A stretch of DNA of 64,000 nt from contig NZ_CP014143.1 of the NCBI RefSeq assembly GCF_001750105.1, forward strand, positions 992,001 through 1,056,000, in the 5' to 3' direction. Below the pieces are notes generated by a model. The model did not search any database. It saw only the letters and a list, made by a program, of their open reading frames with translations, and was not told where the DNA came from. The translations under genes were made by a program, and so were the position numbers. Positions 9,242 through 17,224 of the stretch are shown in pieces; the stretch's first letter is position 1, and every line of letters starts with the position of its first letter. This stretch comes from Microbulbifer aggregans (GTDB lineage: Bacteria; Pseudomonadota; Gammaproteobacteria; Pseudomonadales; Cellvibrionaceae).

Positions 9242-11071
9242 TTACTCGACGGTGACGGACTTGGCCAGGTTGCGCGGCTGGTCCACGTCGGTGCCCTTGA
9301 GCAGGGCCACGTGGTAAGACAGCAACTGCAGCGGCACGGTGTACAGAATCGGGTGCAGGCTCTCCGGGGCATCCGGCACTTCCACCACGGTGATGCCCGG
9401 TTCGCTGGTGAAGCCGGCCTTGGGGCTGGCGAAAACGAACAGCTCACCGCCGCGGGCACGTACTTCCTGCAGGTTGGACTTGAGCTTCTCCAGCAGTTCG
9501 TCATTCGGGGCCACCACGACCACCGGCATATCCGCATCCACCAGCGCCAGGGGGCCGTGCTTCAGCTCGCCGGCGGGATAGGCCTCGGCGTGGATATAGG
9601 AAATCTCTTTCAGCTTCAACGCACCTTCCAGGGCAATCGGGTATTCGACGCCCCGACCCAGAAACAGAGCGTGGTGCTTCTCGGCGAAGGCCTCACTAGT
9701 GTCCTGCACGGTCTTGTCCAGCCCGGTGAATGCCTCCATCAGTTCCGGTAACTGGTGCAGGGAACGCACCAGCTCAGCCTCGCGATCTTTGGGCAGGCCG
9801 TTGACCTTGGCCAGAGCGATGCAGAACAGCTGCAGCGCCACCAGCTGGGTGGTGAAGGCCTTGGTGGAGGCGACACCAATCTCCGGACCAGCCTCGGTCA
9901 TCAGAGAAAGTTCGGACTCCCGCACCAGCGAGCTGTTCGGTACGTTACAGATGGTCATCGAGGCCAGGTAACCCAGTTCCTTGGCCTGCCGCAGTGCTGC
10001 CAGGGTGTCAGCGGTCTCGCCGGACTGGGAGATAGTGACAAACAGGGTGCCGGGGCGAACCGCCGTTTTGCGGTAGCGAATCTCACTGGCCACTTCCACC
10101 GAGCAGGGGATTCCAGCCCAATCCTCCAGCCAGTAGCGGGCAACCAGACCGGCATGGTAGCTGGTGCCACAGGCGACAATCTGCACCTGTTTCACTTCCG
10201 GCAGGATCTCGTTGGCCCGCGCACCCAGGGCTTCCGGCAGCACCGTCTCGTTGCCGATACGCCCGGCCATGGTGGCAGCCACCACGGCTGGCTGCTCGAA
10301 GATTTCCTTCTGCATGTAGTGACGATAACGTCCCTTGTCGGCGGCATCGTGGCCACCATCCAGCTTGTGCACCGGGCGGCTCACTTCCTCGCCATTCCTG
10401 TCGCGCACGGCAATGCCCGCCGCAGTGACTTCCGCCACATCACCTTCTTCCAGGAAAATAAAGCGGTCCGTCACCTGGCGCAGGGCCATGGGGTCAGAGG
10501 CAATGAAGTTTTCCTCGATGCCCACCCCGATCACCAGTGGACTGCCGGAGCGGGCACAGACCAGGTTGTTCGGCTCCCGCGCACTGATCACGCCCAGCGC
10601 ATAGGCGCCGTCGAGGCGCTCTGTGGCCGCCGTGACCGCGGACAAAAGATCGTGCCCTTCATCCGCAAGCGAGTGAATCAGGTGCACCACAACTTCCGTA
10701 TCGGTGTCCGAGATGAACTGATAACCGCGGGCTTTCAGCTCCTCGCGCAGGCTCTGGTGGTTTTCGATGATGCCGTTGTGCACCAGGGCAAAATCGCCGG
10801 AGACATGCGGGTGGGAATTTCTGTCAGAGGGCGCACCGTGGGTGGCCCAGCGCGTGTGGGCGATACCCAGGCGGCCGGATGCCGGGCTGGCGGCGAGGCG
10901 TGCTTCCAGATCAGCAACTTTGCCTTCACTCTTACGCAACTGCAGCTGCCCGTCGCTGTCCAGCAGGCAGACACCGGCGGAGTCGTAACCGCGGTACTCC
11001 AGGCGGCGCAACCCCTCCAGCAGGATTTCATTCACATTGCGCTGGGCCAGCGCTCCGACGATTCCACACAT
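9242..11071 (-). CDS. glmS: Glutamine--fructose-6-phosphate aminotransferase (isomerizing)
   Basis: This 609-residue enzyme makes glucosamine-6-phosphate from fructose-6-phosphate and glutamine, the first step toward UDP-N-acetylglucosamine for peptidoglycan and lipopolysaccharide. After Met removal the mature N-terminus is the nucleophilic Cys ([10 protein letters not shown]), followed by [13 protein letters not shown]. The glutaminase domain is followed by two SIS isomerase domains, visible as [10 protein letters not shown] and [14 protein letters not shown], and then [26 protein letters not shown]. It ends with AKSVTVE as in E. coli. The gene lies 84 bases downstream of its presumed regulator glmR on the same strand. 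No glmS ribozyme signature was noticed in the short gap. Confidence 0.97.
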   Translation of the reverse strand: MCGIVGALAQRNVNEILLEGLRRLEYRGYDSAGVCLLDSDGQLQLRKSEGKVADLEARLAASPASGRLGIAHTRWATHGAPSDRNSHPHVSGDFALVHNGIIENHQSLREELKARGYQFISDTDTEVVVHLIHSLADEGHDLLSAVTAATERLDGAYALGVISAREPNNLVCARSGSPLVIGVGIEENFIASDPMALRQVTDRFIFLEEGDVAEVTAAGIAVRDRNGEEVSRPVHKLDGGHDAADKGRYRHYMQKEIFEQPAVVAATMAGRIGNETVLPEALGARANEILPEVKQVQIVACGTSYHAGLVARYWLEDWAGIPCSVEVASEIRYRKTAVRPGTLFVTISQSGETADTLAALRQAKELGYLASMTICNVPNSSLVRESELSLMTEAGPEIGVASTKAFTTQLVALQLFCIALAKVNGLPKDREAELVRSLHQLPELMEAFTGLDKTVQDTSEAFAEKHHALFLGRGVEYPIALEGALKLKEISYIHAEAYPAGELKHGPLALVDADMPVVVVAPNDELLEKLKSNLQEVRARGGELFVFASPKAGFTSEPGITVVEVPDAPESLHPILYTVPLQLLSYHVALLKGTDVDQPRNLAKSVTVE

Positions 11072-11129
11072 ATTAACAAACCTCTTCTCAGTCGGGCGGT
11101 ACGGCTGCCCACCCTTTGGAAATAGAATT

Positions 11130-11147
11130 GCGGCTCTTGTCAGCCGC
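11130..11147 (-). terminator. Short hairpin between glmR and glmS
   Basis: GCGGCT and AGCCGC can pair across a six-base loop just after the glmR stop, followed on the minus strand by an A/T-rich stretch. It could reduce read-through from glmR into glmS. The stem is short, so it may only be an mRNA-processing structure. Confidence 0.3.
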
Positions 11148-11155
11148 CTGATTCG

Positions 11156-11926
11156 CTAGGCGTAAGCGCTTACTTCGGCGCAGATCAGATTCACGCCGAG
11201 GGCCTCGATGGCGGTCGCGGTGGCATCTTCCAGCCCCGCGTCGGTCACCAGCGTGGAGACACTCTCCCAGGGCAGCTCCAGATTCGGGATGCGTCGACCC
11301 ACTTTGCTGGACTCCGCCAGCACCACCACTTCGCGCGCCACTTCCGCCATGACGCGGGACAGGCCTATCTGCTCATTGAAGGTGCAGGTGCCACGCTCGA
11401 GGTCGATACCATCGGCACCGATAAAGGCGCGGTCGAAGTCATAGCCGCGCAAAACCTGCTCAGCCACCAGCCCCTGGAAGGCCTCGAAATGGGGATCCCA
11501 GGTGCCGCCGGTCATCAACAGAGTCGGCTCGTTCTCCAGTTCCCGCAGGGCATTCGCCACGTGCAGGGAGTTGGTCATTACCACCAGTCCACGCTTGTGG
11601 TTCAGCTCCGGAATCATGGCGGCGGTCGTGCGGCCATAGTCGATCACGATGCGGTGGTGGTCCGGGATCAGCGCGGCAGCGGCGCGACCGATGGCGCGCT
11701 TGACCTCGGACGGGGCCTCCTCGACCACCAGCTCCCGCGGCACGGGTATGGCACCGCCATGGCGGCGCAACAGCAGGCCGTGATTTTCCATCGCCGTCAG
11801 GTCCTTGCGGATCGTAACCTCTGAGGTTTCGAATCGCCGGGCCAGCTCCTCGACAGTGGCTTCGCCATTTTCGGTGACCACAGCGAGAATCTGGTGGCGG
11901 CGCTGCTGGGTATTGCGTTTCGACAT
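11156..11926 (-). CDS. glmR: DeoR family transcriptional regulator GlmR
   Basis: A 256-residue repressor-type protein. The N-terminal DeoR helix-turn-helix is clear (RRHQILAVVTENGEATVEEL, ARRFETSEVTIRKDLTAME, then LLRRHGGAI). The C-terminal sugar-phosphate-binding domain has IVIDYGRTTAAMIPEL, TNSLHVANAL and DRAFIGADGIDLERGTCTFNE. In Pseudomonas aeruginosa the DeoR regulator next to glmS is GlmR (PA5550), and the position here matches. An ATG 13 codons further upstream is rejected: it would place a perfect inverted repeat, the likely auto-operator, inside the coding region. Its effector is probably an amino-sugar phosphate (inference). Confidence 0.85.
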   Translation of the reverse strand: MSKRNTQQRRHQILAVVTENGEATVEELARRFETSEVTIRKDLTAMENHGLLLRRHGGAIPVPRELVVEEAPSEVKRAIGRAAAALIPDHHRIVIDYGRTTAAMIPELNHKRGLVVMTNSLHVANALRELENEPTLLMTGGTWDPHFEAFQGLVAEQVLRGYDFDRAFIGADGIDLERGTCTFNEQIGLSRVMAEVAREVVVLAESSKVGRRIPNLELPWESVSTLVTDAGLEDATATAIEALGVNLICAEVSAYA

Positions 11927-11935
11927 ACTTTTGCA

Positions 11936-11954
11936 AAGTTTCGTTTCGAAACTT
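11936..11954. promoter_or_regulatory. Candidate GlmR operator
   Basis: AAGTTTCG-TTT-CGAAACTT is a perfect 8-base inverted repeat with a 3-base spacer, centred 19 bases upstream of the glmR start. TTTCG-type half-sites are typical of DeoR-family operators. Another CGAAAC half-site follows at about 11968-11973. Autoregulation of glmR, with glmS as read-through target, is the natural reading. Confidence 0.6.
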
Positions 11955-11997
11955 AAATATAGCAAAGCGAAACCATTGCGCCCACCCCGGAGCCCCC

Positions 11998-13155
11998 TTA
12001 TTTCGACAGGGCGGTGCCCAGAGCGGCGAGAAATCGGGCCAGCTCACCCCCGGTTACCGCCCGATGGTCGGCGCTCACGGAAAGCGGTAACAGCGGTCGC
12101 ACAGCGGGTTTCCCATCGATGGGTACCACCGATTCCACCGTGCGACCGGCACCGATGATCGCCACGGTAGGAGGCATGACGACCGGCGTGGCGAATCGCC
12201 CGGCAAGGGCGCCGAAGTTGGAGAGCAGTATGGTGGCTCCCTGCAGGTCCTCGCGGTTGATACCGCTCTCCCGCGCCTGACGTTTGTAAGTGTCGATTTG
12301 CTGCAGCAGCTCCTCGTCGGTGCGCGCGCCAATATCCCGCAGGACGGGGACAAACAGCCCCCGGGGAGAGTCCACCGCAAGACCGAGATTGACGCCCGAT
12401 GCAGGCGTGAGGCGATCGTCCTCATAGAGTGCGTTGAGGTTGGGCTCCGCCCGACAGGCGGCTTCGATGGCGCGGATCAGGCGCAGTGTCGCAGATTCTT
12501 TGCCCCACCAGCTGTGCACATCGACCTCGTCCAGAAGGGTCATAGGGGCGACCTGGTCCCGGGCTCGACTCATGGCGAGAGCCATGGCACGGCGCGCCGG
12601 TGAGCGGGTATCGTCCTTTTGCTGTGCAGCAGGCCGCAGCGTGCTTCCGGATTCAGCCCGGGTGGGCGCGGCGGCCGCGCGCACTTCTTCTGCAGTAAAA
12701 CGCTCCGCGGCCGGGGTCAGTTGATCGAGGTCAACACGAAGTAGGCGGGCTAGCGCCCGCACCGAGGGTGTCGCGCGCCTGGCTGTGAGCGGTTGCGGCG
12801 CGAGCTCGGCGCCGATGCTGCCACCGCCCGCCTGAATCCTGCCCACCACCGTGCCGGCATCCGCAGTCTCTTTACTCGGCTCGGCCCGCTCATGGTGCCT
12901 GTCGCGCTCCCGGCGATCCGCCTCCTCGGCAAATCCGACCAGCGGTTGGCCGACATCCAGTGTCTCATCCTCGGCGGCAAACAATTTTTCGATGCGCCCG
13001 CCCCAGGGGGCCGGTACCTCGACCAATGCCTTGGCGGTCTCTACCGTGACCAGAGGCGCATGGGCCGCGATGGTATCCCCCTCGGCCACATGCCACTCGC
13101 GGATTACCGCGTCCGGCAGGCCCTCACCGAGGTCCGGCAGCTTGAAGAGCTTCAC
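11998..13155 (-). CDS. 2-oxoacid dehydrogenase complex E2 (dihydrolipoamide acyltransferase)
   Basis: A 385-residue E2 core subunit. The lipoyl domain occupies about residues 1-80, with the lipoyl lysine in VTVETAKALVEVPAP. A peripheral-subunit-binding domain follows near residue 130 (ATPSVRALARLLRVDLDQL), and the catalytic domain fills the C-terminal half. The catalytic motif reads DHRAVTGG where E. coli AceF has DHRVIDGA: the His is kept but the usual Asp is Thr. The start is GTG, overlapping the TGA of the E1 beta gene by four bases (GTGA). With E1 alpha and beta upstream it forms a complex for pyruvate or branched-chain 2-oxoacids; no E3 gene is in the window. Confidence 0.9.
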   Translation of the reverse strand: MKLFKLPDLGEGLPDAVIREWHVAEGDTIAAHAPLVTVETAKALVEVPAPWGGRIEKLFAAEDETLDVGQPLVGFAEEADRRERDRHHERAEPSKETADAGTVVGRIQAGGGSIGAELAPQPLTARRATPSVRALARLLRVDLDQLTPAAERFTAEEVRAAAAPTRAESGSTLRPAAQQKDDTRSPARRAMALAMSRARDQVAPMTLLDEVDVHSWWGKESATLRLIRAIEAACRAEPNLNALYEDDRLTPASGVNLGLAVDSPRGLFVPVLRDIGARTDEELLQQIDTYKRQARESGINREDLQGATILLSNFGALAGRFATPVVMPPTVAIIGAGRTVESVVPIDGKPAVRPLLPLSVSADHRAVTGGELARFLAALGTALSK

Positions 13156-14147
13156 CGATCACCTCCCGCCGGGTAGTCGAGAGTCTTTCGCACGGCAGCG
13201 AGAATCCGCTCGCCATCCGGCAGGTAGCAATCCTCCAGCCGGTAATAGGGCATCACCGTGTCGTAACCGGTGACCCGCTGTACTGGTGCTTTCAGCAGGT
13301 CGAAGGCGTACTCATTGATCTGTGCAGTGATTTCCGCTCCCAGACCCGCAAATCGCGCCGCCTCGTGGATAACCACACAGCGGCCGGTCTTTTCCAGAGA
13401 GTCGATAATGGTGTGGATATCAAGGGGCTTCAGTGTCGCGGGGTCGATCACCTCTGCCTCGATGCCTTCCGCGGATAGCGCCTCTGCGGCTTCGAGGGTT
13501 TCCTTGAGGGCCGCTCCCCAGGCGACCAGAGTGACATCGCTCCCGTCGCGCAGGCGGAAACAGCGATCCAGTGGCAGGGCCTCGCCACCGTCCGGCACCT
13601 CCTGACGCACTGCCCGGTAGATGCGCTTGGGCTCGAGGAACACTACCGGATCGGGGTCACGGATTGCCGCCAGCAGCAGGCCGTAAGCCCGCGCCGGGGA
13701 AGAGGGCACCACGACCCGCAGGCCGGGGATGTGGGCAAAGATGGCCTCGGTATTCTCCGAGTGATGCTCCGGCGCGTGGATGCCACCACCATAGGGCGCG
13801 CGGTAGACCACCGGGCAGGACAGGCGCCCCCGGGTCCGGTTTCGGTAACGGGCAGCGTGACTGAGAATATGGTCGAGACCGGGGTAGATAAACCCCATGA
13901 ACTGGAACTCCGCCACAGGCCGCAGTCCCTGCACCGCCATACCCACCGCGATCCCCGCAATCATGTTTTCCGCCAGCGGCGTGTCCCGTACCCGCTCATC
14001 GCCGAAACGCTTCTGCAGGCCGTCCGTGGCCCGGAAAACGCCGCCATTGGCACCGATATCCTGGCCGAACAGGATTACCCGCGGATCCGCTGCCAGCTCA
14101 TGGGCCAAGGCCTGATTCACCGCCTCGACCAGCGTGATTTCAGCCAT
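13152..14147 (-). CDS. 2-oxoacid dehydrogenase E1 component, beta subunit
   Basis: A 331-residue transketolase-like beta subunit of a heterotetrameric, thiamine-diphosphate-dependent 2-oxoacid dehydrogenase. Family blocks are ITLVEAVNQALAHELAADPR, VILFGQDIG, RVRDTPLAENMIAGIAVGMA, EFQFMGFIYPGLDHI and the C-terminal domain with VIDPATLKPLD and GYDTVMPYY. It overlaps the end of the E1 alpha gene (TGATG) and the start of the E2 gene, a tightly coupled operon. Three such subunits near 370, 330 and 385 residues resemble the Pseudomonas PA3415-PA3417 set, which lies near leucine dehydrogenase. Substrate (pyruvate or branched-chain oxoacid) is not decided by sequence alone. Confidence 0.92.
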   Translation of the reverse strand: MAEITLVEAVNQALAHELAADPRVILFGQDIGANGGVFRATDGLQKRFGDERVRDTPLAENMIAGIAVGMAVQGLRPVAEFQFMGFIYPGLDHILSHAARYRNRTRGRLSCPVVYRAPYGGGIHAPEHHSENTEAIFAHIPGLRVVVPSSPARAYGLLLAAIRDPDPVVFLEPKRIYRAVRQEVPDGGEALPLDRCFRLRDGSDVTLVAWGAALKETLEAAEALSAEGIEAEVIDPATLKPLDIHTIIDSLEKTGRCVVIHEAARFAGLGAEITAQINEYAFDLLKAPVQRVTGYDTVMPYYRLEDCYLPDGERILAAVRKTLDYPAGGDR

Positions 14148-15262
14148 CAGCCAGACTCCTGCCTGTCGCGGGCACGCAGATACTGCAACTCTTCGTACTG
14201 CTCCAGAAATGCCTCGGGAAGCGTCCCGTAAAGATGGTCAAACATGGCGGTGGGCGACTCGGCAGGTCTTGCGTGGTAAGCCTGTAGCGCTCGCTCCATG
14301 ACTTCTGCCTGCTCCCGCTGCATCTCACTCTCGGCGCCATCGTCCCAGAACCCCTGTTCGCGCAAGTAGGTACCCAGGCGCAGCAGCGGTTCCCTGGTCC
14401 GCGCCTGTTCCAACTGCTCCGGGGGACAGTAACGGCTGGCATCGTCGGCGGTTGTGTGGTCACACAGGCGGTAGGTGACCGCCTCGATCAACGCCGGGCC
14501 CTCACCACCACGCGCCAGTTCGATGGCGTCCGCGACTGCCGTACGCACCGCGATGACGTCATTGCCATCCACCTGCAATCCCTGGATGCCGGCGGCAATG
14601 GCTTTCTGGGCGATGGTTCTGGAGGCACTCTGTGCTCCGCGGCTGACAGAGATGGCCCACTGGTTGTTGTTAATGACAAAAACGACCGGCAGCTTCCACA
14701 CGCCGGCCAGGTTCAGGGCTTCGTAGAAGTCGCCCTTGGAGGTGGCGCCGTCTCCGGCACAGGTGACGGCCACCCGGGCCGACTCTCCCATCTGTCGCTG
14801 CTTGTACTGGAGCGCGAAGGCGACCCCCGCGGCGTGCAGTAGCTGGGTGGCGATGGGGACACAGAGCGGCAGGTCCTCGGGGGCGTGCTGGTAATCCTGG
14901 CCGCGTTCATCGCCGCCCCAGATTGCGAGGATTTCCTCGATTTCGACACCCCGCTCAAGCAGTGCGCCGGTCTCACGGTAATAGGGGCAATACACATCGT
15001 CGGCTTGCATGGCGGAGCCGACACCGACCCCGATCGCCTCCTGGCCGAGACTGGAGGGATAGGTGCCAAGACGACCAGTGCGCTGCAGCTGCACCGCACG
15101 CTGATCCACCAGCCGCGCCAGGTTCATCTGCCGGTACAGGGACTGCAGCAGGTCCGGTGTGGCCGAATCCGGCAGCGCCTGAGTGGCCTGACCCCGCTCG
15201 TCCAGATACTGGAGAAAATTGATGTCGAATGAGGCAACCGGGTGCAGTCGCGGCTTGTGCAT
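14147..15262 (-). CDS. 2-oxoacid dehydrogenase E1 component, alpha subunit
   Basis: A 371-residue E1 alpha subunit that binds thiamine diphosphate and decarboxylates the 2-oxoacid. The cofactor motif is present as GDGATSKGDFYEALNLAGVW, followed after the usual distance by NNNQWAIS. YPSSLGQEAIGVGVG and DDVYCPYYRETGALLERGV are typical of branched-chain and pyruvate E1 alpha. The phosphorylation-loop region YRLCDHTTADDASRYCP is also conserved. The ATG at 15262 is preferred to one ten codons upstream because AAGGA lies just before it. First gene of a three-gene operon (E1 alpha, E1 beta, E2) whose members overlap. Confidence 0.92.
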   Translation of the reverse strand: MHKPRLHPVASFDINFLQYLDERGQATQALPDSATPDLLQSLYRQMNLARLVDQRAVQLQRTGRLGTYPSSLGQEAIGVGVGSAMQADDVYCPYYRETGALLERGVEIEEILAIWGGDERGQDYQHAPEDLPLCVPIATQLLHAAGVAFALQYKQRQMGESARVAVTCAGDGATSKGDFYEALNLAGVWKLPVVFVINNNQWAISVSRGAQSASRTIAQKAIAAGIQGLQVDGNDVIAVRTAVADAIELARGGEGPALIEAVTYRLCDHTTADDASRYCPPEQLEQARTREPLLRLGTYLREQGFWDDGAESEMQREQAEVMERALQAYHARPAESPTAMFDHLYGTLPEAFLEQYEELQYLRARDRQESG

Positions 15263-15381
15263 CGGGTTTTTCCTTATGATCCCGAAGCGCAAGTGTAGAT
15301 GGGTAGGCCGGGACGGCCCGGAAGGGGAAGTGGGGATTCCCGCCGGAATTGCAGCAGTATGCGACCAAAAAGAACCGCAAG

Positions 15382-15460
15382 GCTCGAGCTTGGGTACGGT
15401 CAGCTCGTCGGCAAATATTTAACGTTCAGTTTTTTTGTCGACGAGCTGACCGTGCCCGAG
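15382..15460. repeat. Large hairpin 1 with conserved loop core
   Basis: Arms 15392-15412 and 15437-15457 are complementary at 19 of 21 positions (GGGTACGGTCAGCTCGTC / GACGAGCTGACCGTGCCC form the main stem). The loop holds an AT-rich core starting GGCAAATATTT at 15410 and ending in a T-run at about 15436. The same core, inverted, is in the loop of the neighbouring hairpin, although the stems are unrelated. It lies in the non-coding gap between glmU and the E1 alpha gene. It has no run of U after the stem, so it is not a standard terminator. Confidence 0.75.
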
Positions 15461-15504
15461 CCCCACACAAGCAATTCAAGAGGAGCTGCCAAGGCAGATA
15501 TGAA

Positions 15505-15619
15505 AGCTCCCGTAGGCGGGTCCAGACACAGGGTGTGCTCCAGCAAAAAACCTGATCGGTAAATATTTGCCGGAGCACACCCTGTGTCTGGACCCATCTG
15601 ACTTCAGTTGACGGGAGCC
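15505..15619. repeat. Large hairpin 2 with conserved loop core
   Basis: Arms 15518-15541 and 15572-15595 are perfectly complementary over 24 bases, with a 30-base loop. A second, outer pairing joins 15505-15513 (AGCTCCCGT) with the ACGGGAGCC starting at 15611. Read on the minus strand, the loop core (GGCAAATATTTA, then CCGATCAGG and a T-run) matches that of hairpin 1 at about 26 of 29 positions. The GTAG tetranucleotide at 15512-15515 just before the inner stem recalls REP elements. Element type is unknown. Confidence 0.75.
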
Positions 15620-15634
15620 TGGCTCAGACCGATA

Positions 15635-16996
15635 TCACTTCTTTTTAGTCGGGCGCTGCCAGCCACTGATATTGCGTTGCTTGCCCCGCGCCACCGCCAG
15701 CTCGTCGCCGCCCACTTCACGGGTGATGGTGGAACCAGCGCCCACGGTCGCACCCGCTCCAACAGAAACCGGTGCCACCAGCGCAGTATTGGAGCCGATA
15801 AAGGCGCCGTCGCCGATCTCGGTGGTGGACTTGTTCACGCCGTCGTAGTTGCAGGTGATAGTACCGGCGCCGATGTTGACCCCCTCGCCAACCAGGGCAT
15901 CACCCACATAGGAGAGGTGGTTCACCTTGGAGCCGCGGCCAATCTTCGCCTTCTTGGTCTCGACGAAGTTGCCGATCTTGGCCCCGTCGGCCAGCTGGGT
16001 GCCAGGACGCAGGCGGGCAAACGGCCCGATGGTGCAGGATTCGCCCACCTCGGCATCCTCGATGATGGAATTGGCTTCCACCCGGGTGCCATCGGCGAGT
16101 CGGCAGTTCTTCAGCAGGCAGTTGGGCCCGATCTGCACTCCGTTGCCGAGGATCACCTCACCCTCGAACACACAGTTGATATCAATGGAGACGTCGCTGT
16201 CGCACTGCAGGCTGCCGCGGATATCGATGCGCTGCGGGTCCAGCAGGGTGACACCGGCATTCATCAAAGCCAGCGCACGGCTGTGCTGCAGGGCGCGCTC
16301 CATTTGTGCCTGTTGCACCCGGCTGTTGACTCCGGCCACTTCCAAAGGGTCGCTGGCGCGCACACCGGTCACCGGCACTTCCTCACTCACCGAGCGGGCA
16401 ATGACGTCGGTCAGGTAGTACTCACCCTGGGCATTATTGTTGGACAGTTCCGGCAGCCAGCGGGACAGCAGGTCGGCCGGGGCGGCGAGGATGCCCGTAT
16501 TCACCTCGCGGATGGCGAGGGTGTCGGCATCCGCATCCTTCTCCTCGACGATGGCCAGCACGCGTCCGGCGTCATCCCGCACGATCCGGCCATAGCCAGC
16601 CGGGTTCGCCATATCCACGGACAGCAGGGCCGGGCCCTTGTCCGAGGCGCTGAGCAGGGATTGCAGGGTACCGCTCTTCACCAGTGGCACGTCGCCATAG
16701 AGCACCAGCACCGTCGACCCGGCGCGGAAGTTCGGGATCGCCTGGGCCACCGCATGGCCGGTGCCCAGCTGCTCGGTCTGCTCAACGAACTTCACGCCGC
16801 TTTCGGCAAAGCGCTCCTGCACCAGCTCGGCGCCATGGCCCACCACCACCGTAATCTCCACCTCACCCAGTTGCTTGGCGGCCTCGATGACCCGGCCCAG
16901 CATCGGCTGGCCACCAATAGGGTGGAGTACTTTGGGCAGATCGGAACGCATGCGGGTGCCTTTACCGGCGGCGAGGATCACAACATCAATGGTCAT
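15635..16996 (-). CDS. glmU: Bifunctional UDP-GlcNAc pyrophosphorylase / GlcN-1-P acetyltransferase
   Basis: A 453-residue cytosolic enzyme (456 in E. coli) that acetylates glucosamine-1-phosphate and couples it to UTP, giving UDP-GlcNAc. The uridyltransferase domain starts with LAAGKGTRMRSDLPKVLHPI; LYGDVPLV and EYYLTDVI follow. The C-terminal half is a left-handed beta-helix of hexapeptide repeats (IGPFARLRPGTQLADGAKIG, VGAGATVGAGSTITREV) with NFVETKKAKIGRGSKVNHLSY and the GAGTITCNYDG block. It provides the two steps after glmS; GlmM is not in the window. It has no close partner upstream; the amidohydrolase gene is divergent. Confidence 0.97.
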   Translation of the reverse strand: MTIDVVILAAGKGTRMRSDLPKVLHPIGGQPMLGRVIEAAKQLGEVEITVVVGHGAELVQERFAESGVKFVEQTEQLGTGHAVAQAIPNFRAGSTVLVLYGDVPLVKSGTLQSLLSASDKGPALLSVDMANPAGYGRIVRDDAGRVLAIVEEKDADADTLAIREVNTGILAAPADLLSRWLPELSNNNAQGEYYLTDVIARSVSEEVPVTGVRASDPLEVAGVNSRVQQAQMERALQHSRALALMNAGVTLLDPQRIDIRGSLQCDSDVSIDINCVFEGEVILGNGVQIGPNCLLKNCRLADGTRVEANSIIEDAEVGESCTIGPFARLRPGTQLADGAKIGNFVETKKAKIGRGSKVNHLSYVGDALVGEGVNIGAGTITCNYDGVNKSTTEIGDGAFIGSNTALVAPVSVGAGATVGAGSTITREVGGDELAVARGKQRNISGWQRPTKKK

Positions 16997-17224
16997 TGCA
17001 GGCCTTTGTGGGCTGGATGATTGGAAAGGGCCGCTATTTTGGCGGCTGAGCCGGATTGGCTCAACCCCGCTCCCGGGTCACCCCGGTCTGACGGAGTTCG
17101 CCGAGATTCGTTTGCCGCCACGGTCCGTTGCCGGTAGTTTAACCGGGTTGAGGCAACCCGCCTTGTTTCCCTGATGACTATCAGCAGATCGCTCGCCCAA
17201 AAGGCGTGGCGAAAGGACTAATAA

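Noticed and set aside
15400..15597. Short open frame of 65 codons across both hairpins
   Set aside because: It is built from the inverted repeats, has no ribosome site and no protein-like pattern.
15382..15620. Integron attC sites
   Set aside because: No RYYYAAC / GTTRRRY pair at the stem bases, no integrase nearby, and the conserved part is the loop rather than the stem base.
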